The translations under genes were made by a program, and so were the position numbers. This document shows positions 5,982 through 5,987 of a stretch of 5,987 nucleotides of DNA, one piece after another. Position 1 is the stretch's first letter. Each line of letters opens with the position of its first letter. This DNA comes from Saccharicrinis sp. UBA6048 (GTDB lineage: Bacteria; Bacteroidota; Bacteroidia; Bacteroidales; Marinilabiliaceae), in contig DIYS01000028.1 of NCBI GenBank assembly GCA_002429115.1, forward strand, positions 1-5,987. Reading direction: 5' to 3'. The notes under the pieces are model-generated. The model was not told the origin of the DNA, did no database searches, and saw only the letters and a list, made by a program, of their open reading frames with translations.

Positions 5982-5987
5982 AACGAG

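Larger units (their letters stand above)
5849..5987. other. Downstream intergenic segment, no clear gene
   Basis: This stretch between the TAA at 5846-5848 and the window edge is richer in GC (69 of 139 by hand count) than the gene before it. It holds several inverted repeats but no T-run that would complete an intrinsic terminator on the plus strand, and no Bacteroidota-type TTTG/TAnnTTTG promoter. The longest open stretches are 20-30 codons, in two frames. It could be a 3' untranslated region, an intergenic palindromic repeat, or the edge of a mobile or decayed sequence. Confidence 0.7.

Overview
The window is almost entirely one very long plus-strand reading frame (47-5848, 1,933 codons). 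It ends in a TAA stop and is followed by 139 bases of non-coding sequence that run to the right edge. The product is a secreted, multi-domain beta-sandwich protein ending in a type IX secretion system (T9SS) type A sorting domain. That system is confined to the Bacteroidota, and the moderate base composition (about 33-48% GC in hand-counted lines) fits the phylum. I read it as a free-living, possibly marine Bacteroidota, but genus and habitat are guesses.

Layout: the left edge falls inside a fibronectin type III (Fn3) domain, so the true start, any signal peptide and any catalytic domain lie upstream. An in-frame TAG at 20-22 interrupts that Fn3 domain. The listed GTG start at 47 is therefore only the first start-like codon after a stop and not a believable start. 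Four supermodules of about 410-440 residues follow. Each is an Ig-like sandwich split in two by a roughly 205-220 residue insert. The inserts occur in the order A-B-B-A: a jelly-roll-like module, two nidogen-like sheet modules, then a second jelly-roll-like module. Three ASH/'choice-of-anchor D'-like domains act as linkers. After the fourth supermodule come two cadherin-like domains with DPEGD and DPDGD motifs, a short linker and the T9SS domain.

This C-terminal architecture resembles very large T9SS-exported Bacteroidota proteins, some of which carry an N-terminal S8 (subtilisin-like) peptidase. The catalytic part is not visible, so the parent enzyme class cannot be stated. The protein is expected to be surface-bound or released, with the repeat region serving as a stalk or binding region. 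The downstream 139 bases are richer in GC (69 of 139 by hand count) and carry several inverted repeats, the best an 11-bp stem with one bulge. No convincing second gene, RNA gene, IS, CRISPR array or promoter is visible.
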